From positions 153,570 to 217,569 of the forward strand of contig JAOPGA020000657.1 of NCBI GenBank assembly GCA_026419775.2: 64,000 nt of DNA, in the 5' to 3' direction. Shown one piece after another: positions 32,854 to 43,140 of this stretch (position 1 is its first letter; each line of letters opens with the position of its first letter). Under the pieces are notes generated by a model. That model was not told the origin of the DNA, did no database searches, and saw nothing but the letters and a program-made list of their open reading frames with translations. The stretch is from Acrasis kona. Its lineage: Eukaryota > Heterolobosea > Eutetramitea > Acrasida > Acrasidae. The translations under genes were made by a program, and so were the position numbers.

Positions 32854-34178
32854 TTATTGGTTTTGCATCTCCAACATTGCCCCGCTGTCCACAAATTTTG
32901 CATTGATATCATACAACATTTCAGTTTCAAGCTCTGCGATGACTTCGTCGAACAAGTCGTTGTCAGCTCCTTCCGCTACAAATCTATTCTTAACATTCTG
33001 CCTCATTCTGTTGGTAATATTTATTCCATGTATAGAATCTGGGTCAAAGAATTGATCTAAGATCTGTTCTGCTTTTTTGGTTCTTACTTCCCTTGGAGAT
33101 ATCGTTTTGTATTCCAACTCAATTGCCTCCCAACATAGCACTACTTCTACACAGAATAGTTTGGCTGCAAACAATTTGATGAATCTTCTGGCTTTGTTAT
33201 CTATATTGTTGGTTGACTCTTTGTAAAGAATTAACTTACCCCTCATGACAAGTCCTACGTTATAAACATCTGTAAAAGGAGACCTTTCCGAAGACATCGA
33301 CTTTGCTCTTTTGGAGGGTGATAGAGGTATGGCCACTGGCAATGATGTCGGCATGCATTGGAAGTTTTCTTTATTAAGAACGGCAAGTTTTTTCGACTTT
33401 TGCGCTAACAATGCCCTCTTGTCATTTAGTTTCTTTTTCGTCATGCTTGCGAGAATACCATATCTGGAATCATCCTGTTTGATGATGGGAGAGGAGGCCT
33501 CTGTTGCCTTGCCACTAAATTGTGGATCTACAATGACAGACAAATAGTCAGGTCTGATGTTAAGAAGTTTTAATGGGATGTAACTTACCTTTCATGAGGT
33601 TTATCGACTCTGAATTCATGTACAACTGCACCTGACTCTGCTAAAAATATTGCTGGCTTTCTAGCTGCATGGGCGCCGTCCCTAGCAGCAATACTTTTGA
33701 CTGTAATTCCTTTGGTGAAGAACAGTTCAATACCTCTTGTAATGTTTTGGTAGGCCAGTGATACTTCGTTTATCACTTCAAATGCATTTGAAAATTTATT
33801 ATCCTTATCGTGTACACAAAGAAAGTCATTGATATATGGATCAGGAAACTATTGATTAGTTATTAACAAAAAAGATTGCGTACGTCTTTTAAATACGTTG
33901 TAAAAAACTCGGGACTCTCCATGTGTATGAAAACTGCGACTGTGTTGAGCTGGAGCATTGCAGGATATAGATCATATATATCCCGTATAGCTTCTTGACA
34001 GAATATACATCCTGTGTGTCTATTTGTTTAGGAGTTCGGTTAGTAAGTCAAGTACACACCTTAGGAATATGAGCAGAACCTTATGTTTACATGAAATATC
34101 GTGTATAGATTCGCCGGTATTTGTTATCATACTCCTCATCACATTGTGGTCATATGACCGAAGGTTGTTTGTTACCAT
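32854..34178 (-). CDS. PRXL2/AAED1-like thioredoxin domain fused to an RGS domain
   Basis: Four exons (introns 34020-34059, 33849-33883, 33554-33588) join in frame to 404 residues. Residues about 35-200 form an AhpC/TSA-2 thioredoxin-like domain with the hallmark LLIFLRHTGCIFCQEAI, i.e. the Phe-Leu-Arg-His-x-Gly-Cys-x-Phe-Cys motif of the PRXL2/AAED1 family. A basic linker (KKKLNDKRALLAQKSKKLAVL) follows. Residues about 275-404 fit an RGS domain: FIKLFAAKLFCVEVVLCWEAIELEY, AEQILDQFFDPDSIHGINI and NDLFDEVIAELETEML. RGS domains accelerate GTP hydrolysis on G-alpha. The fusion suggests redox-gated control of G-protein signalling, which is inference. I know of no characterised protein with this pairing. 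Confidence 0.8.
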
Positions 34179-34181
34179 TTC

Positions 34182-34373
34182 CTAGTTCGTTTTCATCAAA
34201 AATAGCTTGACGTTTGAAATAGGTAATATAATAAAATATACAAAAATAGAGGATGACACAATCATTACAAAAAGAGTGATGTAATTTCTGATGTTGGTAT
34301 ATGTTGTCTTCTTTTGGTCGCTCATTCCATAATTTTGGTTACACCAACTTCTCCAACAATGGATGATTATCAT
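34182..34373 (-). CDS. Possible small membrane protein upstream of the thioredoxin-RGS gene
   Basis: An open frame with one hydrophobic span (YITLFVMIVSSSIFVYFIILPI), ending 3 nt before the start codon of the next gene. It may be a short membrane peptide, a 5' exon of the thioredoxin-RGS gene through an unrecognised splice, or chance. No homology is recognised. Confidence 0.22.
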   Translation of the reverse strand: MIIIHCWRSWCNQNYGMSDQKKTTYTNIRNYITLFVMIVSSSIFVYFIILPISNVKLFLMKTN

Positions 34374-34692
34374 GTCCCAGTTTTCAACAGTAAGATAGCA
34401 GTTGTGATAATAAAGTTATATTAATAGACGTAACTGGTATCCATTAGTTAGACCTACCGATAATGAAGCCCACAAAACAAGAACTACTAGATAAGTTTAA
34501 TGATCAGACCTCAAATTAGAGGTGATGTTTTCGCATCCGTAATGAATGATTGTGTCTTTGATAAATCTTAAGCGTAGACCTAACATTAATTTCAAATAAA
34601 AAGTAAATTGTTTAACTACTTTTGATGTGTTGGGATGTTTCATAATTTTACAACCCCATAAGTACACAGGTTGACTTTAAAATAATTCAATC
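34374..34692. other. Intergenic, no gene seen
   Basis: About 320 nt between divergent genes. Nothing beyond AT-rich promoter-like sequence was seen. Confidence 0.4.
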
Positions 34693-37600
34693 ATGTCGAG
34701 TGAAGCGTATTGTGATCAACAGACAGGAGAGGAGGACGAAAAGTTTCAGTCTTTTTTTGTTGAGCACGAACAAGCACTGAATCTTGTGACAAATCTAGGA
34801 GATGCTTCAATTGATGAGAATAAAATTGAATCAATTGTAGCGGAATTTATTAAAATTGTACGATTGTCCAAATTATTTTATGTAGTAACACCTTTAGCTT
34901 GAGAAGTATCAGGAGCACGCAACATTATTGGATCCTCACTTGCAACAAATGATTGACAGTGTTATGACCATACTCCGCTCGGTAATATTTTCTACAGAGG
35001 AGCAGAAAAAACAAAACTACCCTGACGATAAAACTTACAAGACGTTCAGACAAGCACTTTTCAAAGTATTGTACACAATCACAAGAGTTAGAGGAGCAAA
35101 GACCATACGTTTGTTTCAAATTCCATTGGTAACTAACACCTAACAGTGAAACATTTTCCACATGAGATTTATGAATTGGAACCATTGTTCTCTATTTACT
35201 TGTCAATACCAGAAACTGAAGAATGGGAAACAAGATACATTGTCCTGTTATGGTTGTCTCTCATCATAATGAACCCCTTTGACATTTCTATTGTTGACTC
35301 GTCGTCCATACAAAAAAGTTAGTTGAATTTAAATATTAAACTCATTTTTTAGCTGATCAAAACAAAAAGGAAAGATTAGCCGATCAAATGATCAACGAAG
35401 CGAAAAAATGTTTGAGTGAGCCTGGAAAAGTAAGAGAGGGACGCTTCACTGTTTTTGGCCAGACTACTCACAAGGTAACATTTACAACGACATTTCACTC
35501 ATAGTCAACGTAGACCAGACATGTGCAAAGAACAGTTGCCTCAATTCATACAATACTGCGAAGCTGAACTGACAACTACAAAAAACAATTTTTTGGTAAA
35601 CACGTTCTTCATTATCGATTCTTACATGATCAGAAAGCAGGAATCAATTTGACCATGGCCCAAGTACTAAGTTTCGGCAACAGGACAGAACTACTTCAAA
35701 TTCTTCCACGAATGGCCACATTAGTTTTCAACGACGAACCAGCTAACACACTTTTAAATCAACTATCAGTCAAACTCACTCAAAGAATAGGTCTCGTATC
35801 TCTCAAACCACGCGTAGTCAACTGGCGTTACAAAAAATCACGACAGTCCCTGATGGGTACCAACTTGTCCAACAAGGAAAACAATCAAGATGACGACGAT
35901 GACGACGACGATATCGAGATATCAGACATCATCGAAGAAGTCATCGAGAGATTACTAAATGCACTAAGAGAAAAGGACACAATCGTAAGATGGTCCGCCG
36001 CAAAGGGAATAGGAAGGGTCACATCCCGATTGCCGATGGACATGGGCGATCAAATCGTCGGTAACTTGCTAGAGCTATTCACACCCTCTGAAACAGATTG
36101 TGCGTGGCACGGAGGTTGCTTAGCTCTCGCAGAACTATCTCGCAGAGGACTCTTACTTCCCTCTAGGTTACAAACCATCATACCAGTCATCAACACTGCA
36201 CTAAGTTACGACGAAAGAAGAGGAGCACACAGCGTCGGATCACACGTGAGAGACGCTGCTTGCTATGTATGTTGGGCATTCGCTAGGGCTTATCAACCTG
36301 AGGTGATGCAGCCCTACGTTAATCAATTAGCAGCAGCTCTGCTAAGAACAGCAGTGTTCGATAGGGAACTCAACTGTAGAAGAGCGGCGGCTGCTGCTTT
36401 TCAAGAAAACGTAGGCAGACAGGGCAATTTCTCTCACGGAATTGATATTCTAACTAAAGCAGATTACTTTTCACTTTGTAATCGCTCGAGTGCTTATTTG
36501 GAAGTGAGTTATTTCATTGCTCAGTTTCCTGAATATTGTAATGAGTTGATCGATGATTTGATTTACAATAAAATCATCCACTGGGATCAATCCATACGTG
36601 AATTGGCTAGTCAGAGCTTGATGAAGTTGACCAGATTGAATGTAAATTACATGCAATCCAAATTGGAACATTTATTACAGCAAATCACTTCGACCGACAT
36701 GAACCATAGACACGGGTGTTTGTTATCGTTGGCCAATGTCTTATTGGCTCTTCATGAATGTAATTATGAATTTAGTCAACCTGAACAAGAAATGTTAATT
36801 AGTGTAATTTCTAGAATCCAAAACAAGAAGTTATATACGGGACGTGGTGGAGAGCTCACCAAGGAAGCAGCTTGTAGATTCATTGAATGCATTTCAAAAT
36901 CAAAAATCAAGTTGACCAAAGATGTGATTGAACTTTACAAAAACACATTGGATGATTGTTTGAAGCACCCAACAATCACCATCGTGAATGGAGCAGTGAG
37001 TGCGATGGTATCATTCATGTCCACACATTACCCCATCTTGATGGAAATGCATCGAAATGACATTTTGAAGAAATACATCAACGCACTCAAGGAAGACGAT
37101 GCATTATCCGTCAGAAGAGGATACATTTTATTGTTGGGTAATGTGCCCGATTGCATCATTTCCGATTCGTCACAATTCGAATCCATCATCAATGTTTTGA
37201 TTTTACGATCCAAAGTGGAACAAGAAGAGATTCACAGGGACGCAGATTCAAGAAGCAGTGCCATCGATAGTCTAATTAATTTCGTTTCCCATTCCAAATT
37301 CTTCAACTCCACTAATTCATCCCATTCATCCATTTTCCAATGTGTTGTAGATTGCAGTAATGATTACTCTGTAGATAAGAGAGGCGACGTTGGTAGTTTC
37401 GTAAGAGAGGCCAGCATGAGGGCAATCGATTACTTACTCACACAATCCTCTTCTTCTGTTCCAGTGCTGTCCATTCAACAATCCAACGCTCTGATTGGAA
37501 TCTTGTTGAAGCAACAGTGTGAGAAAATTGATAGAGTGAGAGACACGGCTGGTAAAGTCCTTTACAGGGCCGTAAATGCTGATAAAACTGATTTTGTAAA

Positions 37601-38447
37601 CAAATTAGAAATAAAAGAAGCAATTGCTGAGGGTATGGAACTGATTCAGATCCAAATCCAAGATTTGTCCAATAGAGACCCAAAGGGCTCTTTAATTGAT
37701 TGGTCTTCTTCCGAAATTACATTTCCCATCATGTGTAGATTATTAAATCTTGCACCCTATCGATATGATTTGTTACATGGGTTGGTGGTGTCGATAGGTG
37801 GGTTGAGCAGTCATGTTTTTAGAGCGAGTGCTGATGCCATGATATCGTTTATGAAGTGTAATCAGGTGCAAGTGAAATGGATTGCAGAAGATTTGATTGA
37901 ATTGTTAAATCAAAATGTTGATGAAGAGAGAGTGAATGTACCATTGTTGAAGAGTATTTCACATTTAATGTCTCATGATTGTTTTTCTTGTCTTGATGGT
38001 GATGGTGAATTTTGTGATGATTTGATTCAATGGATCACTCAACATTTGGCAGTCACTAAGAATGTGTTGAAAATTACATATATCGTTGATATTTTGTGTG
38101 AATTGTTGAAATTTGCTGATCCTGTTAGAAGCAAGGCTCTGGGCATTCTTATGGGTACACTAGTGAATATCTTCCCGAAAGTAAGGGAGCACGCTTCTAC
38201 TCAATTGTATTCCACATTGCAAGTGTTTGGCGATGAAGTGTTGGGAGATGATGAGGAACTATTGGACGAAGTGTTGGATTTCCTCACATCCACTAATTGG
38301 CAACTCAAATCAGTTCAATTGAAACCAAGTGTCCAGGAAATATGCGCCAAGGCAGGATTTGAATTTACGGTAATAAGACCGCCCAAGCAAGATCCCACCA
38401 AATTAAGAAAAACAAACAGAGACACATTCACAGAAGTGTTGTACTAG
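34693..38447 (+). CDS. TBCD: Tubulin-folding cofactor D, with an apparent 1-nt frameshift
   Basis: A HEAT-repeat protein that captures beta-tubulin and, with cofactors A, B, C and E, assembles or dismantles alpha/beta-tubulin dimers. Six exons (introns 34858-34897, 35109-35146, 35318-35352, 35475-35513, 35596-35633) code for about 1,187 residues, the usual TBCD length. Family blocks include RYIVLLWLSLIIMNPFD, DTIVRWSAAKGIGRVTSRLP, WHGGCLALAELSRRGLL, VRDAACYVCWAFARAY, AFDRELNCRRAAAAAFQE-like sequence and GRQGNFSHGIDILT. In exon 4 the frame changes by one base. AKKCLSEPGKVRE is followed in the next frame by DASLFLARLLTRPDM, the two halves of a conserved motif. The GGG run at 35438-35440 has one base too many. 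A base-calling error is the simplest explanation. Confidence 0.9.
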
Positions 38448-38485
38448 AGAATAAAACAAGTGTTGATTATTTACAAAATTTATTT

Positions 38486-41099
38486 TTATAATTTGATCGA
38501 ACCCATCCATGACGGAGCATTGTTCAACCATTCGTCACATTGTGAAATCTTTTTACAGACCACAGGATCATTTTCATAGTTCGTTATGCTGGTGAAGGCC
38601 GCTTTTGCTTTTTCAAAGTGACCCTCCAGATACAAATTAAAACCAAGATCATAAACCTCAAGGTTAAACAAATCATCAGCACACGCTTGATACATTTTTT
38701 TTAACACTTGGAATAATAATACACTTTTATCCTTCTTTATTTGGACCCTCTCCACTCTCCTCAACAAAAACATACCATGAGGTAATTTTCTCAGAGTATG
38801 ATTGGTGATCAAAATGACAGAGTCGTAGAATTTATTAAAGGATTCAACTTTGGAAGCCAAATTAACATGATCTCCAATGATTGTGAAATTGAAACGATGT
38901 GAGGACCCAAAATTACCAATCAGCACATTACCACTATTGATCCCAATCCTACATTCCAGCGCCGGTAAGTCTCTTTCCGTCCAATCTCTCGACTTTGACA
39001 CCATGTAATTTTTACATTCAATGCTACACTCCACGGCTTTAATCTCGTGACAATCTTGGTTGAAGAATGCCATGATACAATCCCCAATGTACTTGTCGAT
39101 AATGCCTCCATGATTGTCGATGATGTGTGAAAGTCCTTCGAATGCTTCGCTCATCAGGTTGACCAGTTTATTTGGGCTCAACTCTTCCGAATGTCTTGTA
39201 AAGTCCTTAATGTCGAGAAAGAAGACCGATACGTGTTCTGGGTATAGTCCTAGCGAGGCCTCTTGTCCACGGTTGACCAACCTCTCGACGACATAGGCGG
39301 GAACATATTTTTGAAAACTTCTTAATGTGTTCATCATTGAAATGAATGAATACTGCAATTCGCTCGTCTCGTACCATAAGAACCTCGAGTTGATCGTGTT
39401 GTTGATGACTGGGTGATCCAATTGCATTCCGCGCACATGATTGAAACATTGTTTAATGAGCTGAATGCTGCGTGCGACGGGTACGCTGAAGCTTAATGTA
39501 AAAATGACGCTAATCACGAGCACCGCCAATGCGACTCCCACGTTGATGTAAATGTTTTGATTGATCCTGTTGGTCCACTCTGATTCTGGCCACGCGACGA
39601 GAACAATGATGCGTCTGTTTGGATATTGATATTCTCCTTTGCTGACCATCACGATGCCGTAATTCGGAGATTTATAGGAGAATTCCGATTGTTGACTGAT
39701 GGAGGTCCAACCGCCCATGTTCCAAACGGCTGCTTCCAAGGCCTTGAGTTCCGTGCTGTTGGTGCTGCTCATGTTGCGATATGGGCTGACTCCGAATGGT
39801 TGTGTGTCATCAATGATTCGACCGTTTTTATTTGTCGATAATATGAACGAACCGTCCATCTCAGTGATTGTAATCTGCGTATTGTTGTTGTCTGTTGTTT
39901 GTTTGATTGTGTTCACGCGTTTTTCTAAAAGTCCAAGACTAAATACTTCCGCAAAAGCTAATCATTGTTAGGGAGATGAAAATAATAAACATACTTGCGT
40001 AGGCAACTCCATCATCATCAAAAAGTTTCTTTACGAGAGCAAAGGAGTTGATGCCATCTGCTGTGAATGTTTTTGAGACTAGATAACTATTTGTTTGATC
40101 TGGATAACTTGAGGGCAAATGTAGGAATGATCTTGGATCTGCGTCGGGTCTATAGTTTGGTATTGTTGGGAGCGTAGCAAAAGAGGAAAGTGCTGATGAA
40201 CTATTATATGCTTTGACCGAGGCGTTATAATCTGGTGCCCGTGCATCATATAGTAGGAATCTTGTTATGTTTGTTGAGACGTCATTTAATGCCAACGTTT
40301 GATTTTCTAGTGTCAAGTAGATCTGCGTCCCATAAGGATCGTTGCCAAGTATAGATTTGAACTGGTTAACTACTCCATTATATACGGTGCTGTCTGTTCT
40401 TATGTTACGCAAATAATTATAGTTTAGTGCAAAAATGTTGTGGGCCACGTCAGTGCTGCGAATGGAGGTGTTATAAATGCGCTCTATACTAACCACTACC
40501 TAAAGACTCATTAAATCGAGAATTTGTCGTCGACCTACCTGTGTTATAAGGGATTGACGAACTGTGAATCCAAGGGTATTCACGATATTGGTTCCGGTCA
40601 CTAAGCTCCCTACCGTCGCAGAAAGTATTGATAAGACTAGCGTAACAATGATTACGAAAGTAAATATTGTGTTGATTGATATAAGCTTTCTATACCAAGG
40701 AGTCTTAGTTTCGGGTGGTAATGGTGGGACCTCGACGGCTACTAAGTTCCCATTATTCGAAAAGGACGTTTTCCTCTCCGACGACCCAAACTCATCTGTA
40801 GAGGGAGGGCTTGTGAATTGATTAGTCGGCGGTATTACATTTACTGGAGTGTGAACTCTAGTGATAGGAGATAAGCATGATTCCCTGACCACCGAAAACT
40901 TGCTCATGTTTAAAGATCTTCTCCCTGTTGTATCTGTAGGACAAAAAATTGGTGCATTCATATCATAGTTCTTCGGAGAATGTAAAGCCGACGTTGATTG
41001 CATAATAATGTCAATAGACATATCCTGTACTTCACCGTTCTCTGTCGGTGACGTGGCACTAGAGCCTGTGTCTGGAGGTGGTGCATCATTATCACCCAT
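38486..41099 (-). CDS. Membrane class III nucleotidyl (adenylate/guanylate) cyclase
   Basis: Three exons (introns 40500-40538, 39958-39994) give 845 residues. A Ser/Thr/Pro-rich cytosolic N-terminus (about 140 residues) is followed by a membrane helix (TIFTFVIIVTLVLSILSA), a Cache-like extracellular sensor of about 370 residues rich in N-glycosylation sites, and a second helix (INVGVALAVLVISVIFTLSF). A HAMP/linker-like stretch leads to a class III cyclase domain. Metal-binding residues are seen in FFLDIKDFTRH and in the loop DKYIGDCIMAFF. The domain also has IGINSGNVLIGNFGS and IIGDHVNLASKVE. It ends in a TPR-like tail (GFNLYLEGHFEKAKAAF). It should convert ATP or GTP to the cyclic nucleotide on ligand binding; specificity is not decided. 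Confidence 0.9.
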
Positions 41100-41689
41100 C
41101 TGTTTTGGTCATTAACCTAAAAAAGTTACTAATTTGTAGACACGATTCAATATATTGAAATCTGAGGGAAATATCTCCAAATATGATGTAAGAAGGTTGT
41201 TGAAGATAATCTGAGCTCCGTGAACTTTATTTTTTTCTGAACCAAAAAGGATTAAGAAACTTGTTTGAGAACAGACCGCTGCGGATCAAGATTGCGTACT
41301 AATTTGAATAGAAACACACTTGTTCAGCAAGCTTGTTGCGTTCAAAGCTTCAGTTTCGGCAGGCGTCGTGGGGTAGCAATCAAACAAAATATAAGGAGGC
41401 TCAACGGGACTTTAGTTGAAGGCTTTTCTTCTTTTCCCACTTCAGCACATAAGACAATCTTTTCTTGGAGCATATCTCTCATTACAAACTAGAGAGTACT
41501 ACGTTCTAAAATAAAAATACAATCTCCATGTCAACATCCATTCATTAACTAAAAATCTAGACCTCAGATTTCAACTTAGAAAGTGCGCCTCAAACAATAA
41601 CCATCTACAGAAATTACAACGATAATAAAAAGTGATTGTTGATTTTGGCCAAAGGTGAAAATAAATCATAAATTATTTATTCCATCAAA
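41100..41689. other. Intergenic, no gene seen
   Basis: About 590 nt between the cyclase start and the SH3BGR-like stop. Only short, unsupported open frames occur. It probably carries the cyclase promoter. Confidence 0.45.
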
Positions 41690-42013
41690 CTATTCTTGAT
41701 ATCCAGCATCGATTAAAGTTTGCTTTAGAACTTCATTTTCGTTTAAATCTTCCAATTCTTCATAGCCCTACAAAGTTAGCAGCAAAATTGAAAGACAACA
41801 TACACCGATGAATTTTTCTCCAACAAAAAGTTGGGGGACAGTTTTCTTACCGCTTCCCTTTTCCATGTCAGCCCTTTTCTCGGGTGTAATTCCAAGATCC
41901 ACGACCTCATACTTTATTCTGTGCTTATCAAGGGTATCTGTGACCCACTTGCATTCGTTATAAGTTTTGCGAACTGATGCTATAGAGCTTAGATAGACAG
42001 TGACTTGAGACAT
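41690..42013 (-). CDS. SH3BGR/glutaredoxin-fold small protein
   Basis: Two exons (intron 41768-41803) give 95 residues. The thioredoxin/glutaredoxin fold of SH3BGR-type proteins is suggested by the N-terminal strand VTVYLSSIASV, YEVVDLGITPEKRADME, and the cis-Pro segment KKTVPQLFVGEKFIGGYEEL, which is the glutathione-contact loop. The catalytic Cys-x-x-Cys is absent (SSIASVRKT at that place), so it is not a disulfide reductase. Partners are unknown. Confidence 0.8.
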
Positions 42014-42154
42014 TTTTTCTTTTTGTTTTGTCACAAGTCAACTTGAATGCTTTTACAACAGCACTGGAACGACAATAAAGTGTTCCTACCAATGATTCAT
42101 GGCGTATTTTGAAAATCAACAGACATTTTGAATAAAAATTATTTTTAATGTAAT

Positions 42155-43054
42155 TTAAACTCCGCTTTGCATTGTTGCGAAGAATCCAAACAACAAAATC
42201 AATGGAATGAACAACAAATTTCTCTTGTTGGTTAGTGAACTTTCGGTTGCCATCATTCTTGCGCATGCCTTATAATGTTTAGTAAAAAAAAACAAAAATA
42301 TACATACCCACGCAGACCAAACGGTTGAGATTGTCCTAAGCAGGAAATTTAAAGTGCTGTCAAATTGAGGTCCAAGTGCTGCAACCACTATCGGAGTGAG
42401 GAACAATAAAAGTACTACAACAGCGACTTGAGGAAGCAAGGAGTATCCTGTGAATGACACAACTTGTCCAAACGAAGTTCCTTGTACGGCTTCGTCCTGT
42501 TCGTCACTTCCTTGGTCTACTACTGGAAGAGCACTTTGATCTGACAGTAGATTAGCCAACAACCAGATTAGTCCACTTCCAATAATCCAAATCAAGAAAA
42601 CCCAGGTAATAACCTGCGTGGTAAATAAATTGAAATTGTAGATGTAATTACCTGCAATTGACCCCAAACGATTAGCATTGAATAAAGAACAATGATAAAG
42701 AAGGGCCCCCAAAAATCTGCTTGTCTGAGTTTGTTCAAATCATCTTGTGAGGTTTGTTCTTTTCCGAAAACCAACAAGACCCTCTTCACCCTCCAGAAAA
42801 TGTCAACAAGGTCTATATCTAATTCTTCTCTACGCATGTTTATTAATCAACGCCTATCACACTACGTACAGTATAGATTGCTGTGGTTCAGCCGTGGTTG
42901 AAGCGCTTTGCTTCTTTTGCGACGATTCGTCCACCTCCATAAGCCATCCAAACCCTTTTGAACTAAGATATTCTTGTGTTTTGTTCACCACAAAATTACC
43001 GCCTGCGTTTGATGGACCTCTATGCCTAATTGGCGAATCTTCAGCGTAGCTCAT
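42155..43054 (-). CDS. YIP1-family Golgi/ER membrane protein (YIPF4-like)
   Basis: Four exons (introns 42830-42869, 42614-42651, 42269-42307) join in frame to 260 residues. The N-terminus is polar and cytosolic (MSYAEDSPIRHRGPS). The exon 1/2 join gives ILEELDIDLVDIFWRVKRVL, the standard YIP1 pre-membrane block. About five membrane helices follow (FWGPFFIIVLYSMLIVW, ITWVFLIWIIGSGLIWLL, LPQVAVVVLLLFLTPIVVAAL, and the C-terminal LLFIPLILLFGFFAT). YIP1/YIPF proteins bind Rab GTPases and help keep Golgi and ER-exit membranes in order. The third intron (39 nt) has no stop and keeps frame, so its retention would add 13 residues. Confidence 0.82.
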
Positions 43055-43140
43055 GGTAATGTTTTTATTGTAAAGAACAAAAAAATCAATAACAAAAAAC
43101 ACAAAAATCAATATTACTCTCTCTTTATTTACAAAATGAA

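Noticed and set aside
41265-41492. Plus-strand open frame of 75 codons in the gap before the cyclase
   Set aside because: No recognisable domain and no supporting splice sites; likely chance.
42857-43054. Independent 65-residue gene upstream of the YIP1 protein
   Set aside because: A 40-nt intron (42830-42869) links it in frame and restores the conserved EELDIDLVDIFW block.
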